Positions 1-8,626 of a DNA stretch of 64,000 bases are shown piece by piece. This DNA is from Nocardioides conyzicola (GTDB lineage: Bacteria > Actinomycetota > Actinomycetes > Propionibacteriales > Nocardioidaceae). The first letter of the stretch is position 1; each line of letters begins with the position of its first letter. The notes under the pieces are model-generated. The model saw only the letters and a list, made by a program, of their open reading frames with translations. It was not told the DNA's origin and did not search any database. The DNA is taken from NCBI RefSeq assembly GCF_039543825.1, contig NZ_BAABKM010000001.1:62001-126000 (forward strand), written 5' to 3'. The position numbers and the translations under genes are program-made.

Positions 1-890
1 CCGGCGCGTCCGGCTTCATCGGCTCCGCCGTCGTCCCCGAGCTCCTGTCCGCCGGCCACACCGTCGTCGGTCTGGCCCGCTCCGACGAGGCCGCCGCGAC
101 CGTCGCCGGCCTCGGCGCCGAGGTCGTGCGCGGCTCCGTCGACGACCTCGACGTGCTGCGCGCCGCCACGGCCGACGCCGACGCCGTCGTCCACCTCGCC
201 TTCCGCCACGACATCGCGTTCACCGGCGACTTCGAGGGCGCCACCGCGTCCGACCGGGCCGCCATCGAGGCGTTCGGCAACGTGCTCGCCGGCACCGACA
301 AGGCGCTCACGATCGCGTCGGGCACCGCCCTGCTCTCCCCCGGGCGGCTGGCCACCGAGGAGACCCCGGCCGGGGAGTCCGAGCACGCCGGCGGCCGGGC
401 CGCCAACGCGACCCTGACCCTCGCGCTGGCCGAGCGGGGCGTGCGCTCCTCGGTCGTCCGCCTCACCCCGACCGTCCACGACGCCGGGGACAACGGCTTC
501 ATCCCCACCACGGTCGCGATCGCGCGCGACAAGGGCGTCTCGGCGTACGTCGGCGACGGCTCGCAGCGCTGGCCGGCCGTCCACCGGCTCGACGCCGCCC
601 GGCTCTTCCGGCTGGCGATCGAGGAGGTGCCGGCCGGGACCTCCCTGCACGCCGTCGCCGAGGAGGGCGTGCCGCTGCGCGAGGTCGCCGAGCTGATCGG
701 TGAGCGGCTCGGCGTACCGGTGGAGTCGGTCGCACCGGAGGCGGCCATGGAGCACTTCGGCTTCCTGGGCGGCTTCCTGTCGGCCGACCTGCCCGCCTCC
801 AGCGCGATCACCCGCGAGCGGTTCGGGTGGGAGCCGACGGAGATCGGTCTGCTCGAGGACATGGCGAAGCACTACTTCGACTCGAAGTGA
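1..890 (+). CDS. SDR-type NAD(P)-binding epimerase/reductase-like protein (5' truncated)
   Basis: The frame is already open at the window edge (codons from base 3) and stops at 890, so the N-terminus is missing. The first visible residues include the glycine-rich loop GASGFIGSAVV, the NAD(P)-binding Rossmann motif of extended or atypical short-chain dehydrogenases. The rest fits the family: a central SSVVRLTPTVHDAG segment and a C-terminal WPAVHRLDAARLF segment as in NAD-dependent epimerase/dehydratase relatives. I do not see a clear YxxxK catalytic pair, so the chemistry is unknown; it may be an atypical SDR that acts as a reductase or only binds nucleotide. It is separated by 47 bases from the next gene on the same strand and looks transcriptionally independent. 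Confidence 0.75.
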   Translation, partial: GASGFIGSAVVPELLSAGHTVVGLARSDEAAATVAGLGAEVVRGSVDDLDVLRAATADADAVVHLAFRHDIAFTGDFEGATASDRAAIEAFGNVLAGTDKALTIASGTALLSPGRLATEETPAGESEHAGGRAANATLTLALAERGVRSSVVRLTPTVHDAGDNGFIPTTVAIARDKGVSAYVGDGSQRWPAVHRLDAARLFRLAIEEVPAGTSLHAVAEEGVPLREVAELIGERLGVPVESVAPEAAMEHFGFLGGFLSADLPASSAITRERFGWEPTEIGLLEDMAKHYFDSK

Positions 891-908
891 CACCGATCAC
901 GGCATTCC

Positions 909-938
909 GTTGACACGCGTCAACTAGAACCGGTTCCA
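909..938. promoter_or_regulatory. Operator-like palindromes, including a KstR-type TnnAACnnGTTnnA match
   Basis: Two adjacent dyads precede the amidohydrolase gene. GTTGAC-ACGC-GTCAAC (909-924) is a perfect 6-bp inverted repeat. TAGAACCGGTTCCA (925-938) fits exactly the TnnAACnnGTTnnA pattern known for KstR, the TetR-family repressor of steroid catabolism in mycobacteria and rhodococci. The second dyad runs into the first candidate ATG (938), which favours the in-frame ATG at 947 as true start. Binding by KstR or another TetR-type repressor is an inference. Confidence 0.45.
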
Positions 939-2752
939 TGCCCTGTATGACGTACGACGCGATCATCAAGAACGGCCTTTGGTTCGACGGCACCGGTGCG
1001 GCCGGCGCCGTCCGCAACCTCGGCGTACGGGACGGCCGCGTCGAGGTCGTCACCTCCGACGAGCTCGACGAGACCGGGTGCGCCGAGGTCGTGGACGCGC
1101 AGGGCAAGTGGGTCGTCCCGGGCTTCGTCGACATCCACACGCACTACGACATCGAGGTGCTCGACGGCCCGGGCCTGCCCGAGTCGGTGCGGCACGGCGT
1201 GACCACGCTGCTGCTCGGGTCGTGCTCGCTGTCGACCATCCACGTCGGCGGCGTCGACGCCGGCGACCTCTTCGGCCGGGTCGAGGCGATCCCGCGCAAG
1301 CACGTGATCCGCGCCGTCGACCAGCACAAGACCTGGAGGAGCGCGGACGAGTACGTCGACGCCCTCGAGTCCCTGCCCCTCGGACCCAACCTGGCGGCGT
1401 TCATCGGTCACTCCGACATGCGCGCGGCGACGATGGGACTGGACCGCGCCACCCGCAAGGCGGTCCGACCGACGCGTCGCGAGCAGGCGCGCATGGAGTC
1501 CATGCTCGACGAGGCGCTGGACGCGGGCTTCGTCGGCATGTCCGCCCAGCAGCTGCTCTTCGACAAGGTCGACGGCGAGCTGTGCCGCTCGCGCACCCTG
1601 CCCTCGACGTACGCCAAGGGCAAGGAGATGCGCGGGCTCCGCGGCATCCTCCGTCGCCGGCGCCGCGCGCTGCAGGCGGGACCCGACGCGAGCCACCCGC
1701 ACACGATCGTCACCCAGGCCCTCGGCTCGATCGGCCTCTTCGGCCGCAACCCGCTGCGCACCAGCCTGCTCTCGGCCGCCGACATCAAGGCGATCCCGTT
1801 CGTGATCCACCTGATGCGGCCGCTCGCCTGGGTCGCCAACTGGGCCGGCGCCGACTTCCGGTGGCAGCACCTGCCGGTGCCCTTCGAGGTGTACGCCGAC
1901 GGCATCGACCTGGTCATCTTCGAGGAGTTCGGATCCGGCGCGATGGCGCTGCACATCCAGGAGAAGATCGCCCGCGACGAGCTGATGGCGGACCCGGCGT
2001 ACCGCGAGAAGTTCCGCAAGGACTACGAGAGCAAGTTCGGCCCGCGGGTCTGGCACCGCGACTTCTTCGACGCCGAGATCGTGGCCTGCCCCGACGAGTC
2101 CGTCGTCGGCAAGTCGTTCGGCCAGGTCGGCGTCGAGCGCGGCGGCAAGCACCCGGTCGACGCGTTCCTCGACCTGGTGCTCGAGCACGGGACCGACATC
2201 CGCTGGCGGACGACGATCAGCAACCACCGGCCCGCCGTGCTCAAGAAGCTGGCGGCCGACCCCGGCATCCAGGTCGGCTTCTCCGACGCCGGTGCGCACC
2301 TGCGCAACATGGCCTTCTACAACTTCGGGCTGCGGCTGCTCAAGCACGTCCGCGACGCCGAGCGCGCCGGCAAGCCGTTCATGACGACCGAGCAGGCGGT
2401 GCACCGGCTGACCGGCGAGCTCGGCGAGTGGTACCGGATCGACGCCGGCACCCTGCGCCAGGGCGACCGCGCCGACCTCGTCGTCATCGACCCGGACCGT
2501 CTCGACGACACCCTGGAGGCGTACGCCGAGAGCCCCGTCGAGCAGTACGGCGGCCTCTCCCGGATGGTCAACCGCAACGACGCCGCCGTCCCGGCCGTGT
2601 TCGTCAGCGGCCGCCGCGTCGTCACCGACGGGGAGCCGAACGCGCTGCTCGGCACCGAGCGGACCGGACAGTTCCTGCGTGCCGAGCGGCCCGGCGCCCC
2701 CGTCGCCCCGGTGGTCGAGGTCGTCGCGGCGCGCAGCGAAGCGATCGCGTGA
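938..2752 (+). CDS. Amidohydrolase family protein (N-acyl-D-amino-acid deacylase-like)
   Basis: A 604-residue metal-dependent amidohydrolase (TIM-barrel, amidohydrolase-3/D-aminoacylase type). The metal-binding HTHYD motif sits near residue 68 after VVPGFVDI, the usual exit from the N-terminal beta-sandwich. GFSDAGAHLRN near residue 448 supplies the late metal-site Asp. The C-terminus has the typical return of the sandwich (LRQGDRADLVVIDP). The reaction is probably hydrolysis of an amide or N-acyl bond in an unknown substrate. The next gene starts inside its stop codon, so the two are an operon. A KstR-like operator upstream hints at a link with steroid or lipid catabolism, but this is not shown. 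ATG at 947 is an equally good start because the operator overlaps 938. Confidence 0.82.
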   Translation: MPCMTYDAIIKNGLWFDGTGAAGAVRNLGVRDGRVEVVTSDELDETGCAEVVDAQGKWVVPGFVDIHTHYDIEVLDGPGLPESVRHGVTTLLLGSCSLSTIHVGGVDAGDLFGRVEAIPRKHVIRAVDQHKTWRSADEYVDALESLPLGPNLAAFIGHSDMRAATMGLDRATRKAVRPTRREQARMESMLDEALDAGFVGMSAQQLLFDKVDGELCRSRTLPSTYAKGKEMRGLRGILRRRRRALQAGPDASHPHTIVTQALGSIGLFGRNPLRTSLLSAADIKAIPFVIHLMRPLAWVANWAGADFRWQHLPVPFEVYADGIDLVIFEEFGSGAMALHIQEKIARDELMADPAYREKFRKDYESKFGPRVWHRDFFDAEIVACPDESVVGKSFGQVGVERGGKHPVDAFLDLVLEHGTDIRWRTTISNHRPAVLKKLAADPGIQVGFSDAGAHLRNMAFYNFGLRLLKHVRDAERAGKPFMTTEQAVHRLTGELGEWYRIDAGTLRQGDRADLVVIDPDRLDDTLEAYAESPVEQYGGLSRMVNRNDAAVPAVFVSGRRVVTDGEPNALLGTERTGQFLRAERPGAPVAPVVEVVAARSEAIA

Positions 2753-3198
2753 CCCGCACCCCCAAAGAGGCCGTGCTCGGCCTCTGGCGGACGCTGTCCG
2801 CGCGCGACTACGACGGCATCGCCGAGTGGGTCACCGACGACTGCATCTACCTCGACATGCCGGTCGGCCCGACGCTCGCGGCCCGCGGGCCTGCCGACAT
2901 CGCCAAGCGGCTGCAGGTCGGCTGGGGCGGGCTCGCGGCGTACGAGAACCACGACGGCCTGCTCGTCGCCGACGGCGACGACGTGATGTACGAGCACTCC
3001 GAGACGTGGACCTTCGCCTCGGGCGAGGTCTTCACGCTCGCCTTCGCGACCGTGCACCGGGTGCGCGACGGCAAGGTCTGCCTCTGGAAGGACTACTGGG
3101 ACTACGGCGCGATCATGAACAGCGCACCCGCCGCCTGGGTCGAGGGGCTCGCCACCGCCGACACCTCGTGGGTGTACGACGCGAGCGGCGACGTCTGA
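2749..3198 (+). CDS. SnoaL-like / NTF2-fold protein
   Basis: A 149-residue protein starting with GTG in a GTGA overlap with the amidohydrolase stop, so translation is coupled. The pattern of an N-terminal helix (KEAVLGLWRTLSARDYDGIAEWV), a DDCIYLDMP strand, and a C-terminal FATVHRVRDGKVCLWKDYWD sheet is the cone-shaped NTF2/SnoaL/limonene-epoxide-hydrolase-like fold. Members act as small isomerases, hydrolases, cyclases or ligand-binding proteins, and the sequence does not say which. It presumably acts on a substrate or product of the adjacent amidohydrolase. Confidence 0.75.
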   Translation: MTRTPKEAVLGLWRTLSARDYDGIAEWVTDDCIYLDMPVGPTLAARGPADIAKRLQVGWGGLAAYENHDGLLVADGDDVMYEHSETWTFASGEVFTLAFATVHRVRDGKVCLWKDYWDYGAIMNSAPAAWVEGLATADTSWVYDASGDV

Positions 3199-3280
3199 CG
3201 CAGGACCACCCTCGGGTGAGGAGAACCACCGCGACAGGTGAGATCGGGCGACCGATGCGAGCGGTTGGGCCCGTCGGCGC

Positions 3281-3313
3281 TAGCATTCGCGCTCCGCCCC
3301 GAGAGGACCTCAT
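3281..3313 (+). promoter_or_regulatory. Promoter -10 and RBS of the DUF4193 gene
   Basis: TAGCAT (3281-3286) fits the actinobacterial -10 pattern TAnnnT, and GAGAGGA (3301-3307) lies seven bases before the ATG at 3314 as a good Shine-Dalgarno. No convincing -35 is seen. Confidence 0.45.
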
Positions 3314-3610
3314 ATGGCTACTGACTACGACGCATCACGCAAGAGCGAAGACGAGCAGAAGGAAGAGAGCCTGGAGGCCCGCCGACTCACCTCGGGCGAG
3401 CAGGACAAGACCTCGGGCAAGGTCGACGAGGACGAGGCCGAGCTGGCCGACACCTATGAGCTGCCCGGCGCGGACCTCTCCCACGAGACCCTCTCGATCG
3501 AGGTGACCCCGATGCAGGCCGGCGAGTTCACCTGCACCGTGTGCTTCCTGGTCCAGCACGAGACCCGCAGGTCCGCCCCGGGCGTCGACGTCTGCAACGA
3601 CTGCGCCTGA
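3314..3610 (+). CDS. DUF4193 family zinc-ribbon-like protein
   Basis: A 98-residue acidic protein of the actinobacterial DUF4193 family (opening MATDYDASRK). The first half is a charged, probably disordered region rich in Asp, Glu and Lys. The C-terminal 30 residues hold two Cys pairs, CTVC and CNDC, spaced like a small zinc ribbon. Function is unknown; the family is widely conserved in actinobacteria. It has a good ribosome binding site (GAGAGGA) and its own promoter-like sequence, and converges with the ABC exporter gene 21 bases downstream. Confidence 0.85.
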   Translation: MATDYDASRKSEDEQKEESLEARRLTSGEQDKTSGKVDEDEAELADTYELPGADLSHETLSIEVTPMQAGEFTCTVCFLVQHETRRSAPGVDVCNDCA

Positions 3611-3631
3611 TCGATCGGCGACGGGCACCGG

Positions 3632-6600
3632 TCAGCCGGCGAGGTGCCCCCAGGCCGCACTGAGCTCCGTCCACGGGCCGACGGCGGCGATCCGTCCCTC
3701 GACGAGGACGACCACGCGGTCCGCCTGGGCGAGGGCGGCGCGCTTGCTGGTCGCACCGATGACGGTCGCACCCCGGTCGCGGAGCGCGGACCAGAGCTCG
3801 ATCTCGGTGGCGGCGTCCAGAGCGGATGAGACGTCGTCGGCCAGCAGGAGCTCGGCGTCGCAGGCGAGGCCGCGGGCCAGGGCCAGGCGCTGGACCTGAC
3901 CGCCCGAGAGCCGGACGCCGCGGTGGCCGACCAGCGAGTCGGGGCCTCCGGCGCTCTCGACGTCGGGCAGCAGGCGCGCGCTCTCGATCGCCGGCAGGAC
4001 CACTCGGTCGAGGTGGTCGAGCCGGACGTTGTCGGTGAACGTGCCCGACAGCACCCGCGGCACCTGGGCGACGTGCGCGACCCGGCCCGGTCGCAGGAAC
4101 GTCTCCGGATCGGTCGCCGCCTCGCCGTTCCACCGGATCTCCCCGGTCGAGGACACCAGCCCGGCGAGGGCCGAGAGCAGGCTGGACTTGCCGGACCCGA
4201 CCTGGCCGAGCAGCAGCACCAGCTCCTGCGCGCCCACCGTGAGGTCCACGTCGCTGACGCCGATCGTCCCGTCGTCGTGGACGGCGGAGACGCCGCGCAG
4301 CTCGAGGGTGCGCAGCGGGTCCCGCGGACCAGGGGCCGGTGCCGGCGCGACCCCGCGCACCAGGTCGACTCCCTCGGGGAGGTGCATCAGGTCACCACCG
4401 CCGGCCAGCCGGCTGGTGGTCTGCATCCAGGCCCGCGTGCCCGGGGCCTCGGTGATGACGGCGCCCGCCACCCGTCCGAACCAGTCGAAGCCGTTGACGG
4501 CACCGGCCACCAGCAGCGCCGTCGCGAGTCCCCAGCCGCCGGCGGCGAGGATGCCCCACGCCGCCACCACTCCGCACTGCACCATCACGATGGGTACGCC
4601 GTCGAGCAGCGCCTGCACCCGGTGCTCCCGGACGGCCGCGTCGACGCGGCCGCCGTCGACCTCACGGAGGTGGCCGTGCACGCTCGGGGTGGACGCCGCG
4701 AGCTTCACGGTGCGGATCGAGTCGAGGGCGGAGACCAGCGAGCGGCCGAACCGGGCCCGGGCCGCGGCCGATGCCGCCGCGGAGCGACCGGCGACCCGTC
4801 GTCCCAGCGTCGACGCGAGCGACGAGGCGACCATGACGGCGAGCAGGACCCCGCCGGCCAGCAGGCTCTGCGCCAGGATCGCGGTCAGCGCGGCGATCAC
4901 GAGGCCGTTGCAGAAGTCGACCCACCGGTCGGCGTACCGGGCGAGCCGGTCGGCGTCCATGGTGCGGGCGACCACCTCGCCGGGCGGGGTGCGCCGGAGC
5001 CGGTGCTGCTCGGTCTGGCCGGCGAGCACGGAGGTGCGGACCCGCAGCATCACGGCGATCCACCAGCGGGGATAGAGCCGGATCGCCTCGGCCAGCAGCA
5101 GCGGCGAGGCGAGCAGGGACAGGACGACCGCAGCGGTCAGCATGGTGGGGGTGTCCCCGCGCTGCAGGGCGACGATCAGGTGGCCCCAGATCCAGCCAGT
5201 CACGGCGCCGAAGGCACCGCACAACGCAGACGCCAGGAAGATCGCGATGCTCAGCACGCCCCACTGGGGCTCGACCACGAGCGCCGACCACGTGGCGCGG
5301 GCCAGCCCGGGGACCGGCTCGAGGACCGGCGCCGCGGGCGGCGTACCGACCCGGCGGGCGGTGCCGACCTGGGTCGACCCGCCCTCGACGACGGCGCCGC
5401 GGTCCTCCTCCGCCGAGGCGGTCAGCAGCGACCGGAACGGCCCCTGCTCGACCGCCAGCCGGGCGCGCGGACCCCGCTGGACGACCCGCCCGTTGTCGAG
5501 CACCGCGACCTGCTCGGCGCGTTCGGTGGTCGAGAGCCGGTGCGCGACGAGGAGGCCGGTGCGACCCGAGAGCAGGCGCTCGGCGGCGCGTACGACGTTG
5601 GCCTCGGTGACCGGGTCCATGCGAGCGGTCGCCTCGTCGAGCACGACGACGCTGACGTCGCGCACCAGCAGCCGGGCGAACGCCACCAGCTGCTCCTCGC
5701 CCGCTGACAGCGTGGTGCCGCCCGGACCGAGCAGCGTGTCGAGGCCGGCGGAGAGACCTGCGACCCAGCCGTCGAGGCCGAGCTCGGCGACCGCCTCCTC
5801 GATCCGGGCGCGCGGGACGTCCTCGAAGAGCGCGATGTTCTCGGCGAGCGTCCCGGCCAGGACCTCCGTGCGCTGGGTGACCACGCCGACGGTCGAGCGC
5901 AGCGACTGGAGCCCGAGGTCGAGCACGTCGACGCCGCCCAGGAAGACGGAGCCGGGTTCGGGCTCGACGGCCCTCGAGAGCAGCGAGGCCAGCGTCGACT
6001 TGCCGGACCCGGTGCGACCGACCAGCGCGAGCGTCGAGCCGGCGGGGACGTGCAGGTCGACGTGCTGGAGCGCGAACCGGCCCTCGGCGTACGCGAAGTG
6101 CAGGTCGGAGAACCGTACGTCGAGCGGGCCGTCCGGGACCGGGGCACCGTCGCTGGGCTCGCGCTCGGAGCCGAGCACGCCGCGGAGCCGGATCACCGCG
6201 CCGAAGCCCTCCTGCAGGTCGGGGAGGTGCCGCGCGAGCTGGTCGACCTGGCCGACGAACATCGTGGTGACCAGGAAGAGCGTGACCAGGGACGCGGTGC
6301 CGAGGTGGTCGTTGACCACCAGGGTGACCCCGACCAGGGCGGTGCCGGCGAGCACCGCGTGCAGCATCGACCCGGCCCGGCGCGTGACCCGGGCCTCCAC
6401 CTGGAGGACCGCGTCGAACAGCGCGTGCACCCGGGCCGCGAGCTCGGTGCACCGACGCAGCACGTGCGCCTGCCCGAGGCTGGCACGCAGGTCGTCGCGC
6501 CCGGCGACGCCCTCCTCCAGGGCGGCCGCGTGGTCGGTCCACGCCGCCTCCTCGACGACCTTGCGCGTGGAGATCTCCGGCAGCAGCGGGCGGACGACCG

Positions 6601-7138
6601 TCAGGGCCGCCAGCCCGGTCACCGGGAAGAGGAAGAACGCCGGCCACCAGGTCACGCCGGCGACGATCCACAGCGGCCCGGAGGCGAACACGGTGCGGAT
6701 CGCCATCCAGCCGCTCTGCCGCAGCAGCGTGCCGACCTCGTGGGTGTCGTCGTCGATCCGGTCGAGCACCTCCCCCACGGCCTGCTCGGTCAGCGCCGAG
6801 AGCGGCTGGTGCATGGCGGCGTCGAGCAGGTCTGCGCGCAGTCGGCCCTCCGCCCGGTCGACCGTGCCGGCCCACAGGGTGCGCGCGACGGTGTCGAGCA
6901 GCGCGGCGCCGATCACGCAGATCGCGAGCACGCCGACCAGACGGTCGGTCGCGTTGTCGGCGAGCCGGCCGGCGACGAGCGACCCGAGCGAGGTGCCGAT
7001 CGCGGCGACCGCGCAGGCGACCAGCGCGCAGACGGCCACCGGCGTACGCAGCCGACGCCAGTCGACGGTGCGGGACGGTGCCGGTGGGTCGAGGCGTGCG
7101 GACGTGACCGTCCGGTCGGGGCCGAGAGTGGTGGACAT
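3632..7138 (-). CDS. Fused two-half ABC exporter (TMD-NBD-TMD-NBD)
   Basis: A 1168-residue single-chain exporter equivalent to two half-transporters, as in mycobacterial Rv0194-type multidrug pumps. Half 1: membrane domain about 30-310, Walker A GRTGSGKST near 374, signature LSAGE near 477, Walker B VVVLDE near 497, H-loop His near 533. Half 2: membrane domain about 615-900, Walker A GQVGSGKSS near 978, signature LSGGQ near 1077, Walker B LLLADD near 1097, and GATSK where the H-loop His should be. Thus the NBD2 catalytic Glu and His and the NBD1 signature are altered, which together make one degenerate ATP site. The ATG at 7138 was chosen because the sequence upstream of it lacks family features; TACCGT lies 8 bases before it, so the message may be leaderless. 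Substrate unknown. Confidence 0.88.
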   Translation of the reverse strand: MSTTLGPDRTVTSARLDPPAPSRTVDWRRLRTPVAVCALVACAVAAIGTSLGSLVAGRLADNATDRLVGVLAICVIGAALLDTVARTLWAGTVDRAEGRLRADLLDAAMHQPLSALTEQAVGEVLDRIDDDTHEVGTLLRQSGWMAIRTVFASGPLWIVAGVTWWPAFFLFPVTGLAALTVVRPLLPEISTRKVVEEAAWTDHAAALEEGVAGRDDLRASLGQAHVLRRCTELAARVHALFDAVLQVEARVTRRAGSMLHAVLAGTALVGVTLVVNDHLGTASLVTLFLVTTMFVGQVDQLARHLPDLQEGFGAVIRLRGVLGSEREPSDGAPVPDGPLDVRFSDLHFAYAEGRFALQHVDLHVPAGSTLALVGRTGSGKSTLASLLSRAVEPEPGSVFLGGVDVLDLGLQSLRSTVGVVTQRTEVLAGTLAENIALFEDVPRARIEEAVAELGLDGWVAGLSAGLDTLLGPGGTTLSAGEEQLVAFARLLVRDVSVVVLDEATARMDPVTEANVVRAAERLLSGRTGLLVAHRLSTTERAEQVAVLDNGRVVQRGPRARLAVEQGPFRSLLTASAEEDRGAVVEGGSTQVGTARRVGTPPAAPVLEPVPGLARATWSALVVEPQWGVLSIAIFLASALCGAFGAVTGWIWGHLIVALQRGDTPTMLTAAVVLSLLASPLLLAEAIRLYPRWWIAVMLRVRTSVLAGQTEQHRLRRTPPGEVVARTMDADRLARYADRWVDFCNGLVIAALTAILAQSLLAGGVLLAVMVASSLASTLGRRVAGRSAAASAAARARFGRSLVSALDSIRTVKLAASTPSVHGHLREVDGGRVDAAVREHRVQALLDGVPIVMVQCGVVAAWGILAAGGWGLATALLVAGAVNGFDWFGRVAGAVITEAPGTRAWMQTTSRLAGGGDLMHLPEGVDLVRGVAPAPAPGPRDPLRTLELRGVSAVHDDGTIGVSDVDLTVGAQELVLLLGQVGSGKSSLLSALAGLVSSTGEIRWNGEAATDPETFLRPGRVAHVAQVPRVLSGTFTDNVRLDHLDRVVLPAIESARLLPDVESAGGPDSLVGHRGVRLSGGQVQRLALARGLACDAELLLADDVSSALDAATEIELWSALRDRGATVIGATSKRAALAQADRVVVLVEGRIAAVGPWTELSAAWGHLAG

Positions 7139-7243
7139 CGGGGTCGACGGTACGGCGCGGTACGGACAGTCGTCGCCTGCTTTTACCGACCTGACAACCT
7201 GGGGGCCGATCCGGGCGTCACAGTCTCGGAAGGTGGGGTGCAG

Positions 7244-8596
7244 ATGCGTCGGGTGCTGGTCGTCGGAGCGCTGCTGGCTGCCGTGCTGCCGCTCGCCGCC
7301 GTGCCGCAGGCTGACGCCGCACCCCGTCATCGCGAGCGCGTGGTCCCGTGCTCGCGCGGGCTCGTCGCGCTGACCTTCGACGACGGCCCGTCGGTCACGG
7401 TCACCCCGCGGCTGGTCCGGCTGCTGCAGCGCGAGCGGGTGCCGGCGACGTTCTTCATGATCGGCCAGCACGTCGACGCGCATCCCGAGGTCGCGCGCAT
7501 GGTCGCCCGGGCCGGCTTCGCGATCGGCAACCACACCTGGGCGCACGAGGACCTCACCACGCGGACGCCGAAGCAGATCCGGACCTCGATCCGGGCCACC
7601 CACCAAGCCCTCCTGCGGGCCGGGATCGCGCCGACCTCGTTCGCTCGGCCGCCGTACGGCGCGATGGACGACCAGGTCCGACGGGTGCTGGTCGGAATCG
7701 GCTACACGCCCGTGCTGTGGACGATCGACCCGCGCGACTGGGCCGGCGCGAGCACGCCACTGATCGAGACGCGGGTGCTCGGCGCCGTACGCCGCCACCG
7801 CACCAACGTCGTGCTCCAGCACGACGGCGTGACCAACTCCCCCGCGACCCTGCGCGCGATGTCCACGGAGATCCGCACCCTGCGCCGGCGCGGCTTCTGC
7901 TTCGCCGGCCTCGACGCGGCCGGACAGCCGACGCCACCGGTGCCGGTGGCGTCGGTCCGCCCGGACGAGCGGCGGGTGGCCGAGGGCGGCCGGGTGGGCC
8001 TGACCGTCCGGCTGGACCGGCCGACCTCGCGACCGACGACGGTCCGGCTGACGGCCGAGGGACGGCTGTCGACGGACGTGGTCCGGTTCCGCGTCGGAGA
8101 GACGTCCGCGCGGGTCTCGCTGCGCCTGCCCCAGGACGACGCCGACCTGCACGCGGCGCGCTCGAGCGTCGGCGTCTCCGGCGGCACCGGGATCCAGCCG
8201 TCGGCGCCGGTCCGGCTGCACGTGGTCGACGACGACCCGGCCCCGGTGGTCAGCCTCGGTGACGCCGAGGTCGACGCCTCCCCTCTGCTGCCGACCCAGG
8301 TGGACGTGCCGGTCCGGCTCGACCGGACGACCGACCATGACGTCGAGGTGGTCGGCCACAGCTCCCTGGGACGGGTGGAGACGGTGGTCCCCGCCGGGTC
8401 CCAGGAGGCCGTGCTGGTCTTCACGGTGCCGGTCGGGACGCCGCGCGACGAGGTGCAGGAGGTCCGGGTCCGGGTCCCGGGCGCGGCACCAGCCACGGTC
8501 GTCGTACGACCTCCGGCGCAGACGCGTGCCGAGGCCGTGCGATCGGCGCTGGCCACGGTGCGGTGGCCGGTCGTCACTCTGCCCTCGTTGTTCTGA
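7244..8596 (+). CDS. Secreted polysaccharide deacetylase with C-terminal Calx-beta-like domains
   Basis: A 450-residue secreted NodB-type carbohydrate esterase. A signal peptide (MRRVLVVGALLAAVLPLAAV) ends near PQADA. The catalytic motifs are present in order: TFDDGP (metal/base Asp), NHTWAH (metal His pair), RPPYG, WTIDPRDW and LQHDG. It should remove N- or O-acetyl groups from a cell-wall or extracellular polysaccharide. From about residue 230 to 430 there are two beta-rich repeats (for example VRPDERRVAEGGRVGLTVRL) like Calx-beta modules, perhaps for binding. GTG at 7238 is an alternative start; AGGTGGGG just upstream serves as ribosome binding site. It is divergent from the ABC exporter across a 105-bp control region. 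Confidence 0.87.
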   Translation: MRRVLVVGALLAAVLPLAAVPQADAAPRHRERVVPCSRGLVALTFDDGPSVTVTPRLVRLLQRERVPATFFMIGQHVDAHPEVARMVARAGFAIGNHTWAHEDLTTRTPKQIRTSIRATHQALLRAGIAPTSFARPPYGAMDDQVRRVLVGIGYTPVLWTIDPRDWAGASTPLIETRVLGAVRRHRTNVVLQHDGVTNSPATLRAMSTEIRTLRRRGFCFAGLDAAGQPTPPVPVASVRPDERRVAEGGRVGLTVRLDRPTSRPTTVRLTAEGRLSTDVVRFRVGETSARVSLRLPQDDADLHAARSSVGVSGGTGIQPSAPVRLHVVDDDPAPVVSLGDAEVDASPLLPTQVDVPVRLDRTTDHDVEVVGHSSLGRVETVVPAGSQEAVLVFTVPVGTPRDEVQEVRVRVPGAAPATVVVRPPAQTRAEAVRSALATVRWPVVTLPSLF

Positions 8597-8626
8597 CCGA
8601 TCCCGGCCGGGGAGCGGCTGCCGCGT

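Noticed and set aside
920-2404. A long minus-strand open frame over the amidohydrolase
   Set aside because: The plus strand encodes a complete amidohydrolase with metal motifs; the antisense frame is a GC-rich shadow.
7139-8359. A longer N-terminus of the ABC exporter reaching into the deacetylase gene
   Set aside because: It would be antisense to a complete deacetylase with a signal peptide; the extra sequence has no ABC features.
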